NCBI RefSeq assembly: GCF_024448695.1
Contig: NZ_JAMOHY010000001.1
Coordinates: 124,001 to 188,000, forward strand
Source of the DNA: Stutzerimonas stutzeri
GTDB lineage: Bacteria; Pseudomonadota; Gammaproteobacteria; Pseudomonadales; Pseudomonadaceae
Direction of reading: 5' to 3'
DNA: 64,000 nt
Shown: positions 27,725 to 38,520 of the stretch, in pieces
Layout: each line of letters begins with the position of its first letter
How positions within the stretch are numbered: the first letter of the stretch is position 1
The notes under the pieces: model-generated
What the model was told of the DNA's origin: nothing
Seen by the model: the letters and a program-made list of their open reading frames with translations, nothing else
The model's database searches: none
Program-made: the position numbers and the translations under genes

Positions 27725-29359
27725 TTAGCGCCCAGCGCCCGTCCGCTCCATGCGAATGTTCTCCAGCAGGGTTCTGACCTGATGGATGTCATACGGCTTG
27801 AGCATGGTCCGCAAACCGGCCAGGCCTTCTTTCCGTACATCGACCTCGTAACCCGATGCAATCACCACGCTCAGCGTTGCATCGCGCTCACGGGCCAGCC
27901 GGACCAGCTCAATACCGCTCATGCCGGCCAGCCCGATATCCGTCAGCAGCACATCAAAACGGCGCTGCCCGAGCTGCTCCAACGCCGCCTCGGCCGACTC
28001 ACAGAGACATACTTCATGACCAAGCTCATCCATTACCTCACCGGTGAGCATGCGCAAGGTGGGGTCATCTTCGACAAAAAGAATCTTCAGTCCCGGGCCC
28101 GCCTGTTCAATTGCATGGACGACAGCAGACGAGCGGCCCTGGCCACGCTCACCCGACTCAGGCGGACTCGATTCAGCCTGCGCGATATCGGCAGGCAAAT
28201 AGACGCGCACACAGGTGCCTGTTCCCCTCTCGCTTTCCAGCACGACGAATCCACCACTCTGTCTGACGAAACCATAGACCACACTCAACCCCAACCCGGA
28301 AGCTCCAGAGCTGCTTCGGGTTGTGAAAAAGGGCTCGAACGCATGTTCAAGAACCTCCTGACTCATCCCCTCGCCCTGATCGATCACGCAGAGCTCCACG
28401 TACTTCCCCGCCCTGACGCCTGGCTGCGCAGCGAGCTGAACAGGATCGAGCAAGCAATTGCGCGCACTCAGGCTCAGCACACCACCATTGCCCATGGCGT
28501 CTTCTGCATTGACGGTGAGACGGTGAATCGCGTCCCGTAGATTGCCCGCATCGATATAAACCGGCCACAGTCCCTGCTCCAGATCGAGCGTGACAGTAGT
28601 CCCACTCCTCACTCCGACAGCGGACAACTCATCCATTCGCCCGAGCATCTCGGCAAGGTTCATCTGTTGGGGTCGCAAAGGTTGCCTGCCAGCGAAAGCC
28701 AGGAGCTGGGAAGCAAGACGAGCCCCCATATCGACACCACTTGCCGCCGACTCCAGACGCCTTTGCGCCGCTCCGTCAGACCCCAGATTGCGCCTCAACA
28801 ACTGCAGGTTGCCGCCAATGATCTGCAGCATGTTGTTGAAATCGTGCGCGATACCACCCGTGAGCTTGCCGATTGCTTCAAGTCTTTCCGACTGCAACGA
28901 GGCAGCCTGGCCCTGCGGGTCGCCATGCAGAAGCTTGTGCACACCTTCCTGCACCTCGGCCATATCCTCAATGCTCAGCAGTATGCTGCCTGCATTTTCT
29001 TCAGCGTCCGCTACCGGAATATGCGTCATACGCCAGCATCGGCCTTTACGGGCAACAGTGCCCTCGTTACCGGTTGTAGCGGCACGAGCAGCATGAGCAG
29101 CCACCAACAAGGTGTCCGCCGCACCCGAAGCCAAAGCACGTGCGACGGACGCCAGACAATCATCGACCATGGCTTGAGAAAACTGCAGATTCTCTGCAAG
29201 CACTTCCTGGACCAGGCGACCGAGAATGTCCCGGGCGTCACGCCCAGCCAGTCGCAGGCATGCCGCATTCGCGTCAATGATGAGCCAATCACTGTTCAGC
29301 AACAGATAGGCGCTTGGGGAAATCCTGAAGAACGTCCCGAAGGACGGGTATTGCGGCAT
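27725..29359 (-). CDS. PAS hybrid histidine kinase with C-terminal receiver
   Basis: A 544-residue soluble protein; no membrane helix is visible. Order: PAS domain (about 10-130), histidine phosphotransfer domain with LTGGIAHDFNNMLQ (H172), ATPase domain (N-box VNAEDAMGNGG near 283-293, G-boxes DQGEGMS and GASGLGLSVVYG), linker, and receiver (about 424-540) with D431/D432, D474 (LLTDIGLAGMSG) and the lysine of MLKPYD. The HDFNNML box is typical of the family of kinases with attached receivers. GGAGG precedes ATG at 29357-29359. It lies between rlmB and rpsF, where I do not expect a signalling gene. No output partner is adjacent. Confidence 0.9.
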   Translation of the reverse strand: MPQYPSFGTFFRISPSAYLLLNSDWLIIDANAACLRLAGRDARDILGRLVQEVLAENLQFSQAMVDDCLASVARALASGAADTLLVAAHAARAATTGNEGTVARKGRCWRMTHIPVADAEENAGSILLSIEDMAEVQEGVHKLLHGDPQGQAASLQSERLEAIGKLTGGIAHDFNNMLQIIGGNLQLLRRNLGSDGAAQRRLESAASGVDMGARLASQLLAFAGRQPLRPQQMNLAEMLGRMDELSAVGVRSGTTVTLDLEQGLWPVYIDAGNLRDAIHRLTVNAEDAMGNGGVLSLSARNCLLDPVQLAAQPGVRAGKYVELCVIDQGEGMSQEVLEHAFEPFFTTRSSSGASGLGLSVVYGFVRQSGGFVVLESERGTGTCVRVYLPADIAQAESSPPESGERGQGRSSAVVHAIEQAGPGLKILFVEDDPTLRMLTGEVMDELGHEVCLCESAEAALEQLGQRRFDVLLTDIGLAGMSGIELVRLARERDATLSVVIASGYEVDVRKEGLAGLRTMLKPYDIHQVRTLLENIRMERTGAGR

Positions 29360-29579
29360 ACAGCCTCCATGTTGCGTGCCTGAGACGGCTCAATGACAGA
29401 TAACCAGAACGGCCTTGGCCAGACACAAGGGCCCGAATGACGCAAGCAGCAACGCCCGGATTGGATCGGATAATGGACAGCAGCCGAAGACGTACGTTCA
29501 AGCAGGAGGGATAGCGCCGGACGGCGCAGGAGCGCCCATCAGACGCCCCTGGAAAACATGTGCAAGCTTCGCCGAGCCT

Positions 29580-30332
29580 TTAACGACTGGCTGGCGAGCG
29601 ACGCTGACGCAGTGCCTCGAACAGACAGACACCGGTCGCCACCGAGACATTGAGGCTGCTGACGCTTCCCGCCATTGGCAGCCGCACCAGGAAATCGCAA
29701 TGCTCACGCGTCAGGCGTCGCATTCCCTTGCCCTCGGCCCCCATCACCAGCACGATCGGACCACTGAGGTCCTGATCATAGATTTCCTGCTCGGCTTCGC
29801 CTGCCGTACCAACAACCCACAATCCGCGCTGCTGCAACTTCTCCAGCGTTCGCGCAAGGTTGGTGACAGCAACCAGCGGAATCACTTCTGCTGCCCCACA
29901 GGCCACCTTGCGTACCGTGGCGTTCAGCGTGGCGGATTTGTCCTTGGGAATGATGACCGCCAGCGCACCAGCGGCATCGGCGGTACGCAGACAGGCGCCA
30001 AGGTTGTGCGGATCGGTGACGCCGTCGAGGACCAGCAGCAAGGGCGCGCCCTCGGTGCGATCCAGCAGCTCTTCGAGCATTGCATCGCCCCAAACCTGGC
30101 TGGGACTGACATCGGCCACGACGCCCTGATGAACACCCTCAACCCAGGCATCCAGTTCGCGACGCTCGCATTGACCGACACGAATCCTTGACTGTTCAGC
30201 TAGCTGGATCAGCGTCTGAACCCGCGGATCATCACGCCCTTCCGCCAGCCAGACCTGCTTGACCCGTTTCGGATGATGGCGCAGCAGCGCCTCTACGGCG
30301 TGCAGGCCGTAGATCTTCTCGAGATCGCTCAT
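29580..30332 (-). CDS. rlmB: 23S rRNA (guanosine-2251-2'-O)-methyltransferase
   Basis: A SPOUT-class methyltransferase of 250 residues. The N-terminal substrate-binding domain (MSDLEKIYGLHAVEALLRHH) is followed by the knotted SAM-binding domain with DGVTDPHNLGACLRTADAAG, VMGAEGKGMRRL and the knot motif PMAGSVSSLNVSVATGVCLFE. Its ATG overlaps the rnr stop by four bases, implying translational coupling with RNase R. Confidence 0.96.
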   Translation of the reverse strand: MSDLEKIYGLHAVEALLRHHPKRVKQVWLAEGRDDPRVQTLIQLAEQSRIRVGQCERRELDAWVEGVHQGVVADVSPSQVWGDAMLEELLDRTEGAPLLLVLDGVTDPHNLGACLRTADAAGALAVIIPKDKSATLNATVRKVACGAAEVIPLVAVTNLARTLEKLQQRGLWVVGTAGEAEQEIYDQDLSGPIVLVMGAEGKGMRRLTREHCDFLVRLPMAGSVSSLNVSVATGVCLFEALRQRRSPASR

Positions 30333-32863
30333 GACTTGCTCTTGCGCTTGCCTGTCGCGCCCCCATCCGGCTTGGCAAACGACTTGCCGCCCGCCTTGGG
30401 CTTCTGACCGCCGCGCCGGGACTTGCCACCGTCGGGCTTGCCAGCTTTCGCCTCGCCGAGCAGCGCCTTTTTCATCTCGCGGCTTTTGCGAACATCAGCG
30501 CCCACAGACTCCTTGGCTTTGGAAGAAGAACCCGCAGGGCCCTTTCTGCTACGTCCGTCCTTACGCTCGCCCCCCGCATCAGCCGATCCACGCTGACCAA
30601 TGCCGGTCTTGCTACCGCCGCCAATCAGCTCGAAATCGATTTTCCGCTCATCAAGATCGACTCGCATCACCCGTACTTCGACGCTGTCGCCCAGACGGAA
30701 ACTGCGCCCGCTGCGCTCACCTGACAGGCGATGATGCAAAGGATCAAAGTGGTAGTAATCGCCCGGCATGGCGGTCACGTGAACCAGTCCTTCAACATAG
30801 ATATCCGTCAGCTCGACGAACAAACCGAAACCGGTTACAGCCGTGATGACACCGGGGAAGCTCTCACCGACCCTGTCCTTCATGAACTCGCACTTGAGCC
30901 AGTTCACAACATCGCGAGTCGCCTCATCGGCACGTCGCTCGGTCATCGAGCATTGCTCGCCCAGCTGCTCCAGCGCCGCCTCGTCATAAGGATAGATACG
31001 CGCCTTGGGCATGCTGGTTGCACCCTCACGGCGCACATGCGAGGTTTCACGACGTGAGCGGATCACACTGCGGATGGCGCGGTGAATCAACAGATCGGGG
31101 TAACGACGGATCGGCGAGGTGAAGTGTGCGTACGCCTCGTAATTCAGGCCGAAATGGCCGTGATTATCAGGGCTGTAGACCGCCTGACTGAGCGAGCGCA
31201 GCATCACCGTCTGGATCACATGGAAATCGGGGCGACCCTGGATGTGCTCCAGCAACGCCTGATAATCCTTGGGCGTCGGCCCCTCCTTGCCCTTGTGCAA
31301 GCTCAGGCTCAGCTCACCCAGGAAGGCGCGCAGTTTTTCCTGGCGCTCCAGCGGCGGCCCATCATGGACGCGATACAGTCCAGGCAGGTCATGATCCTGA
31401 AGGAAGCGCGCAGTCGCCACGTTGGCGCAGAGCATGCATTCCTCGATCAGCTTGTGTGCATCGTTGCGCTCGGTGGGCTTGATCGCCGCAATCTTGCGTC
31501 CGGCGCCAAAGACGATACGCGTCTCCTGCGTCTCGAAGTCGATTGCACCACGGGTATGGCGCGCCTTGAGCAGTACCTTGTACAGCGCGTGCAGATTCTT
31601 GAGATGCGGCAACACCTCGGCATACTCCGCACTCAGCTCCTTGCCTTCGGTGCTCTTGGGCTGCTCGAGCATGCAGCTGACCTTGTTGTAGGTCAGGCGC
31701 GCATGTGAATGAATCACCGCTTCATAGAACTGATAGTCGGTCATCTTGCCCGACTTGCTCAGGGTGATTTCGCAAACCATTGCCAGCCGGTCCACGCCGG
31801 GGTTGAGCGAGCAGAGCCCGTTGGACAGCTCCTCGGGAAGCATCGGCACCACGCGCTCGGGGAAATACACCGAGTTGCCACGCACCTCGGCTTCCTTGTC
31901 GAGCGCCGAGCCTACTTTCACGTAATGCGAAACGTCGGCGATGGCGACATACAGCCGGAAACCACCGGTCAGCAGCTTCCAGCCACCAGGCTTCTCGCAA
32001 TAGACCGCATCATCGAAATCACGCGCATCTTCACCGTCGATGGTAACGAAGGGCAGGTGGCGCAGATCGACGCGCTTGTGCTTGTCCTTCTCTTCCACTT
32101 CAGGCTTGAGCCGCGATGCCTCTTTCAGCACCTCCTCAGGCCAGACATGCGGAATATCGAAGCTGCGCAGCGCCACATCGATCTCCATGCCCGGCGCCAT
32201 GTAGTTGCCGATGACTTCGACGATATCGCCCTGGGGCTGGAAGCGCTGGGTCGGCCAATGGGTGATCTTCACCTCGACGAACTGGCCGGGCTTGGCATCC
32301 ATGGAGCGACCGGGCGTCACCAGCACTTCCTGCTGGATCTTGGGGTTGTCAGCCATGACGAAGCCGATGCCGCTTTCTTCCTGAAAGCGTCCGACGATGG
32401 TTTCGTGGGCGCGGCTGATCACCTCAACGATAGCGCCTTCGCGGCGCCCACGCCGATCCAGCCCCGCCACCCGCGCCAGAGCACGGTCGCCATCAAATAC
32501 CAGGCGCATCTGCGCGGGACTCAGGAAGAGGTCGTCGCTGCCATCGTCAGGAATCAGGAAGCCAAAGCCGTCGCGATGACCGCTGATACGGCCACACACC
32601 AGGTCCAGCTTGTCCACCGGGGCATAGGTGCCACGCCGGGTGTAGATCACCTGGCCGTCGCGCTCCATCGCACGCAGGCGGCGCCGCAGCGCCTCGATGT
32701 CTTCTTCGGAGCTCAGCCCGAACTCTTCCACCAGCTGCTCGCGTGCGGCAGGTGCCCCACGCTCACTCAAATGCTGGAGAATCAGCTCGCGGCTGGGAAT
32801 GGGGTTTTCGTACTTTTCCGCTTCACGAGCGGCCTCGGGATCGAGGGATTGCCAATCGGCCAT
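30329..32863 (-). CDS. rnr: Ribonuclease R
   Basis: A processive 3'-5' exoribonuclease that degrades structured RNA. Its 844 residues hold an N-terminal winged-helix (about 20-85), cold-shock/OB domains, the RNB catalytic domain with the Mg-binding motif DGEDARDFDDAV (about residues 275-286) and RYPDLLIHRAIRS, an S1 domain (GVITAVTGFGLFVELTDIYVEG, about 640-725), and a long Lys/Arg/Gly-rich tail from about 735. The tail is a known RNA-unwinding and regulatory region in other RNase R proteins. GGTGA precedes ATG at 32861-32863. rlmB is downstream and overlapping. Confidence 0.97.
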   Translation of the reverse strand: MADWQSLDPEAAREAEKYENPIPSRELILQHLSERGAPAAREQLVEEFGLSSEEDIEALRRRLRAMERDGQVIYTRRGTYAPVDKLDLVCGRISGHRDGFGFLIPDDGSDDLFLSPAQMRLVFDGDRALARVAGLDRRGRREGAIVEVISRAHETIVGRFQEESGIGFVMADNPKIQQEVLVTPGRSMDAKPGQFVEVKITHWPTQRFQPQGDIVEVIGNYMAPGMEIDVALRSFDIPHVWPEEVLKEASRLKPEVEEKDKHKRVDLRHLPFVTIDGEDARDFDDAVYCEKPGGWKLLTGGFRLYVAIADVSHYVKVGSALDKEAEVRGNSVYFPERVVPMLPEELSNGLCSLNPGVDRLAMVCEITLSKSGKMTDYQFYEAVIHSHARLTYNKVSCMLEQPKSTEGKELSAEYAEVLPHLKNLHALYKVLLKARHTRGAIDFETQETRIVFGAGRKIAAIKPTERNDAHKLIEECMLCANVATARFLQDHDLPGLYRVHDGPPLERQEKLRAFLGELSLSLHKGKEGPTPKDYQALLEHIQGRPDFHVIQTVMLRSLSQAVYSPDNHGHFGLNYEAYAHFTSPIRRYPDLLIHRAIRSVIRSRRETSHVRREGATSMPKARIYPYDEAALEQLGEQCSMTERRADEATRDVVNWLKCEFMKDRVGESFPGVITAVTGFGLFVELTDIYVEGLVHVTAMPGDYYHFDPLHHRLSGERSGRSFRLGDSVEVRVMRVDLDERKIDFELIGGGSKTGIGQRGSADAGGERKDGRSRKGPAGSSSKAKESVGADVRKSREMKKALLGEAKAGKPDGGKSRRGGQKPKAGGKSFAKPDGGATGKRKSKS

Positions 32864-32975
32864 TAAGAGATGTCACCTTTCATTCATTTATTGAGGCAGA
32901 ACGCCCTGTATCTATTGAAGCGCGAAACGGGCGTCTACGGCAGCTTTAGCGCAATTTTTTTTTAATCGACGGGGC

Positions 32976-33004
32976 TTTACAAGGTACAATCTCGCCCGTA
33001 TAGT
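32976..33004 (+). promoter_or_regulatory. Sigma-70 promoter of the tRNA-Leu pair
   Basis: TTTACA (32976-32981), a 17-base spacer and TATAGT (32999-33004) are followed by TCGCGCCC, a GC-rich discriminator. The first tRNA begins about 58 bases after the likely start point. A run of nine T residues lies just upstream of the -35 and could act as an UP-like element. Confidence 0.78.
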
Positions 33005-33068
33005 TCGCGCCCACAATGTCTGGTAGACGTTGTAACACGGAAACGAAGAAGCTACATCGTTTTGCAGT

Positions 33069-33155
33069 GCCCAGGTGGCGGAATTGGTAGACGCACTAGG
33101 TTCAGGTCCTAGCGGTGGCAACACCGTGGAAGTTCGAGTCTTCTCCTGGGCACCA
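33069..33155 (+). tRNA. tRNA-Leu (anticodon CAG), copy 1
   Basis: A class II tRNA of 87 bases with a long variable arm, beginning GCCCAGGTGGCGGAATTGG and ending CCA. The anticodon loop TTCAGGT gives CAG. The acceptor stem GCCCAGG pairs with CCTGGGC. It reads CUG, a very frequent codon in this GC-rich genome. Confidence 0.97.
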
Positions 33156-33262
33156 TTTATTCGATGAGCGCATCTCTGCTTTCGAGCGACTCATGAGACA
33201 CGAAGTTTTGTCGACTTCGACCACGAACGACAAAAAAAGCCGATGAGCAATCATCGCAATGT

Positions 33263-33349
33263 GCCCAGGTGGCGGAATTGGTAGACGCACTAGGTTCAGG
33301 TCCTAGCGGTGGCAACACCGTGGAAGTTCGAGTCTTCTCCTGGGCACCA
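33263..33349 (+). tRNA. tRNA-Leu (anticodon CAG), copy 2
   Basis: The 87-base gene appears identical, base for base, to the copy at 33069-33155. It lies 107 bases downstream and has no separate promoter visible. A rho-independent terminator follows directly, so the two are one transcription unit. Confidence 0.97.
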
Positions 33350-33357
33350 CTCTTCAG

Positions 33358-33386
33358 AAAAAACCGAGCCAATGGCTCGGTTTTTT
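33358..33386 (+). terminator. Rho-independent terminator of the tRNA-Leu operon
   Basis: CCGAGCC (33364-33370) and GGCTCGG (33374-33380) form the stem with a three-base loop, followed by TTTTTT and preceded by a run of A. It lies nine bases after the second tRNA. Confidence 0.9.
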
Positions 33387-33468
33387 CGTTTCAGCCTTCC
33401 CTCTTTACTGCCTTGGCTGCTTCGCCGCGCATACAGCTCTGACGATACCTGCGAGCCTTAAATGCAGA

Positions 33469-33488
33469 AGGCCGCCCAAAGGCGGCCT
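33469..33488 (-). terminator. Hairpin after purA
   Basis: AGGCCGCC (33469-33476) and GGCGGCCT (33481-33488) form a perfect eight-base-pair stem with a four-base loop, 22 bases beyond the purA stop. There is no clear T-run on either side, so termination strength is uncertain. Confidence 0.5.
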
Positions 33489-33510
33489 CTGTTCAAGCAA
33501 CTCCATTCGT

Positions 33511-36082
<2,572 letters not shown>

Positions 36083-36366
36083 TTCGCCAATCACCCCTCG
36101 ATACGGCAAGCCTAGTCAAGCAGACGAACACCGGGCTACAGCTTCTAGCTGGCCAACGGTCGCGTGCAATTTTGTTTGAAACATAGCGCCATGTGCTACG
36201 ACCCGAAAGGATCGACATGCTGTCCGGTGCGGATCAGCCTGTAACCACAGGGACGCAGACGCAAAAAAGCCGGGTTTCCCCGGCTGGCGAATCATAGCAA
36301 CGTTTTGCCAACGGGTCACCCGGAGGACGGTACCGTCCTGCCGGATGGAGGCCCCTGAACCCGTCG
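36083..36366. other. Intergenic region hisZ - hflC
   Basis: A 284-base gap. It holds the hflC terminator (36263-36285), a GGACGGTACCGTCC palindrome at about 36333-36346, and the presumed hisZ promoter. In other pseudomonads I remember a small DUF2065 membrane-protein gene between hisZ and hflC. No hydrophobic small protein is encoded here on either strand, so it appears to be absent. Confidence 0.6.
36263..36285 (-). terminator. Rho-independent terminator after hflC
   Basis: On the minus strand AGCCGGG (36285-36279) and CCCGGCT (36274-36268) form a seven-base-pair stem around GAAA, followed by TTTTTT (36268-36263). It ends the hfq-hflX-hflK-hflC transcript about 80 bases after hflC. Confidence 0.85.
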
Positions 36367-37239
36367 CTATTTCGCGGTTGCCGACTCCAAGTAGCGGAAG
36401 AAATCGCTCTTGGGATCAAGCACCAGCACATCTTCCTTGCTGGAGAAGCTGTCACGGTAAGCCTGCAGGCTGCGATGGAAGGAGTAGAACTCGGAATCCT
36501 GTCCATAGGCCGAAGCATAGATCGCCGCCGCCTGCGCATCACCATCACCACGCAACTCCTCGGCCTCGCGGAAGGCCTCGGCGAGCAATACGCGGCGCTG
36601 ACGATCGGCGTCGGCCCGAATACCTTCAGCCAGTTCCTTACCTTTCGCCCGATGCTCGCGCGCTTCACGCTCACGCTCCGAACTCATGCGCTCGAAGACA
36701 CTGCGGTTCACTTCGCGCGGGAGATCGATAGCCTTGACGCGCACATCGACCACTTCAATGCCGAGTTCCTGCTGTGCTGCACGATTGAGACTGTTGGTAA
36801 CCATCCCCATCAGCTCATCACGCTGGCCCGACACAGATTCATGCAAGGTGCGTTTACCGAACTGGTCGCGCAATGCCGCTTCCAGACGACGGGCGAGTCG
36901 CTCATCGGCAATCTGTTTCATCCCGGAAGTCGCGGTATAGAAGCGCTCGGCATCATCCACGCGCCACTTGGCGTAGGAGTCGACCATCAGCGCTTTCTTT
37001 TCCAGCGTCAGGAAGCGTGAGGTAGTGCTGTCCAGCGTCATCAGTCGCGCATCGAACTTGCGCACGCTGTTCACGTAAGGAATCTTCATGTGCAGGCCAG
37101 GCTTGACGTCAGGCTCGACGATCCGACCAAAGCGCAGCATTACTGCGCGCTCAGTCTGCGACACGATATAGAAGCTGTTCCACAGCACAATCGCCAGCAC
37201 CACACCCACGATAAGGGCGGTCAGAGACTTGTTACTCAT
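36367..37239 (-). CDS. hflC: FtsH protease modulator HflC
   Basis: An SPFH/prohibitin-domain inner-membrane protein that forms with HflK a large periplasmic cage around FtsH. The 290 residues begin with a signal-anchor helix (about 7-27, LTALIVGVVLAIVLWNSFYI), then the SPFH domain (VSQTERAVMLRFGRIVEP) and a long coiled coil (SSEREREAREHRAKGKELAE). Its ATG overlaps the hflK stop by one base (TAATG). It is the last gene of the operon. Confidence 0.96.
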   Translation of the reverse strand: MSNKSLTALIVGVVLAIVLWNSFYIVSQTERAVMLRFGRIVEPDVKPGLHMKIPYVNSVRKFDARLMTLDSTTSRFLTLEKKALMVDSYAKWRVDDAERFYTATSGMKQIADERLARRLEAALRDQFGKRTLHESVSGQRDELMGMVTNSLNRAAQQELGIEVVDVRVKAIDLPREVNRSVFERMSSEREREAREHRAKGKELAEGIRADADRQRRVLLAEAFREAEELRGDGDAQAAAIYASAYGQDSEFYSFHRSLQAYRDSFSSKEDVLVLDPKSDFFRYLESATAK

Positions 37240-38423
37240 TAACGGGCCTCCCTTGTACGCATCTCACGCGGATCGAGTTCCGTCGGCAGGCGCGTGGCCT
37301 GAGTCGAAGCTGACGACACGGTTGCCGGGGAAGAGCGCTCGGCACCGCTGCGGCTGTTGATCATCTTGTCCAGCGGCAGATAAAGCAGGTTGTTCTGCCC
37401 ACTCTCGCCGGTGACGAGAACCTTGCTGGTATTGCTCATGACTTCCTGAATGGTTTCGAGGTAGAGGCGCTCGCGCGTCACCTCTGGTGCCTTGTGGTAC
37501 TCGGCGACCAGTTTAGTGAAACGATCCGCCTCACCCTGGGCGCGCGAGATCACCGCATCGCGATAACCGCTGGCCTCTTCGAGCATACGCTGGGCCTGGC
37601 CACGCGCCTCGGGAATAACACCATTGGCATAGGATTCAGCCTGGTTCTTCTCGCGCTGCTCATCCTCACGCGCACGAATCACGTCATCGAAGGCTTCCTG
37701 CACTTCACGCGGCGCCGCCGCACTCTGCAGGTTGACCTGAGTGACAATGATCCCGGTAGCGTAATTGTCGAGGAAGCGCTGTAGACGCTCCTTGACTTCG
37801 CCTGCCATGGCTTCACGCCCCTCGGTCAGCACCTGATCCATTGCCGTTGAGCCAACCACGTGGCGCACGGCGCTGTCGGTTGCATGCTGCAGCGAGCCCT
37901 CAGGGTTTTCGACATTCAACACGAAAGCCTGCAGGTTGCTGATCTTGTACTGAACCGTCAGCGGGACTTCGATGATGTTCTCGTCTTCGGTCAGCATCTG
38001 CCCCTGTTTGCTGTAGGAACGCTCGCGGGTGACATTTGCCTGGAACTTGCGATCGAAGGGCGGGAAATAGATATTCAGGCCCGGGCCTACCGTCTCATGG
38101 TATTTACCCAGGCGCAGCACCACGGCCTGCTCCTGCTCGTCGACGATATAGATCGCATTCGCCAACCAGACAGCAAGCAGCAGCACCAGACCAACCCAGA
38201 TCAGCGCAAAACCGCCGCGACGGCCTCCACCGCTCGACGACGAGCCGCCACCACGTTTTTTGCCGCCGAACATGCCATTGAGGCTGTCCTGCAGCTTACG
38301 GAAAGCCTCATCCAGATCCGGTGGACCTTTCTGATCGCCACCGCCACCGCCGCGACGACCACCGCCACCACTACCCCAGGGATCCTGGTTATTCGAGTTG
38401 CCACCCGGCTCATTCCAAGCCAT
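37239..38423 (-). CDS. hflK: FtsH protease modulator HflK
   Basis: Partner of HflC. ATG at 38421-38423 gives 394 residues. The N-terminal 70 residues are cytoplasmic and strongly Gly/Asn-rich (GSGGGGRRGGGGGDQKGPPD), typical of HflK. One membrane helix covers about 72-92 (FALIWVGLVLLLAVWLANAIY). The SPFH domain (VDEQEQAVVLRLGKYHE) and coiled coil follow. It is 97 bases downstream of hflX and overlaps hflC by one base. Confidence 0.96.
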   Translation of the reverse strand: MAWNEPGGNSNNQDPWGSGGGGRRGGGGGDQKGPPDLDEAFRKLQDSLNGMFGGKKRGGGSSSSGGGRRGGFALIWVGLVLLLAVWLANAIYIVDEQEQAVVLRLGKYHETVGPGLNIYFPPFDRKFQANVTRERSYSKQGQMLTEDENIIEVPLTVQYKISNLQAFVLNVENPEGSLQHATDSAVRHVVGSTAMDQVLTEGREAMAGEVKERLQRFLDNYATGIIVTQVNLQSAAAPREVQEAFDDVIRAREDEQREKNQAESYANGVIPEARGQAQRMLEEASGYRDAVISRAQGEADRFTKLVAEYHKAPEVTRERLYLETIQEVMSNTSKVLVTGESGQNNLLYLPLDKMINSRSGAERSSPATVSSASTQATRLPTELDPREMRTREAR

Positions 38424-38520
38424 AGCGCTCTCCATTCTAATAAAGCTAAAGGCGCGCCAAAGGCGCGGCCGCCAATGCTACCGAAAGCCCGGTTCAAACG
38501 GCTCAAAAGCCGCCCGAGCT

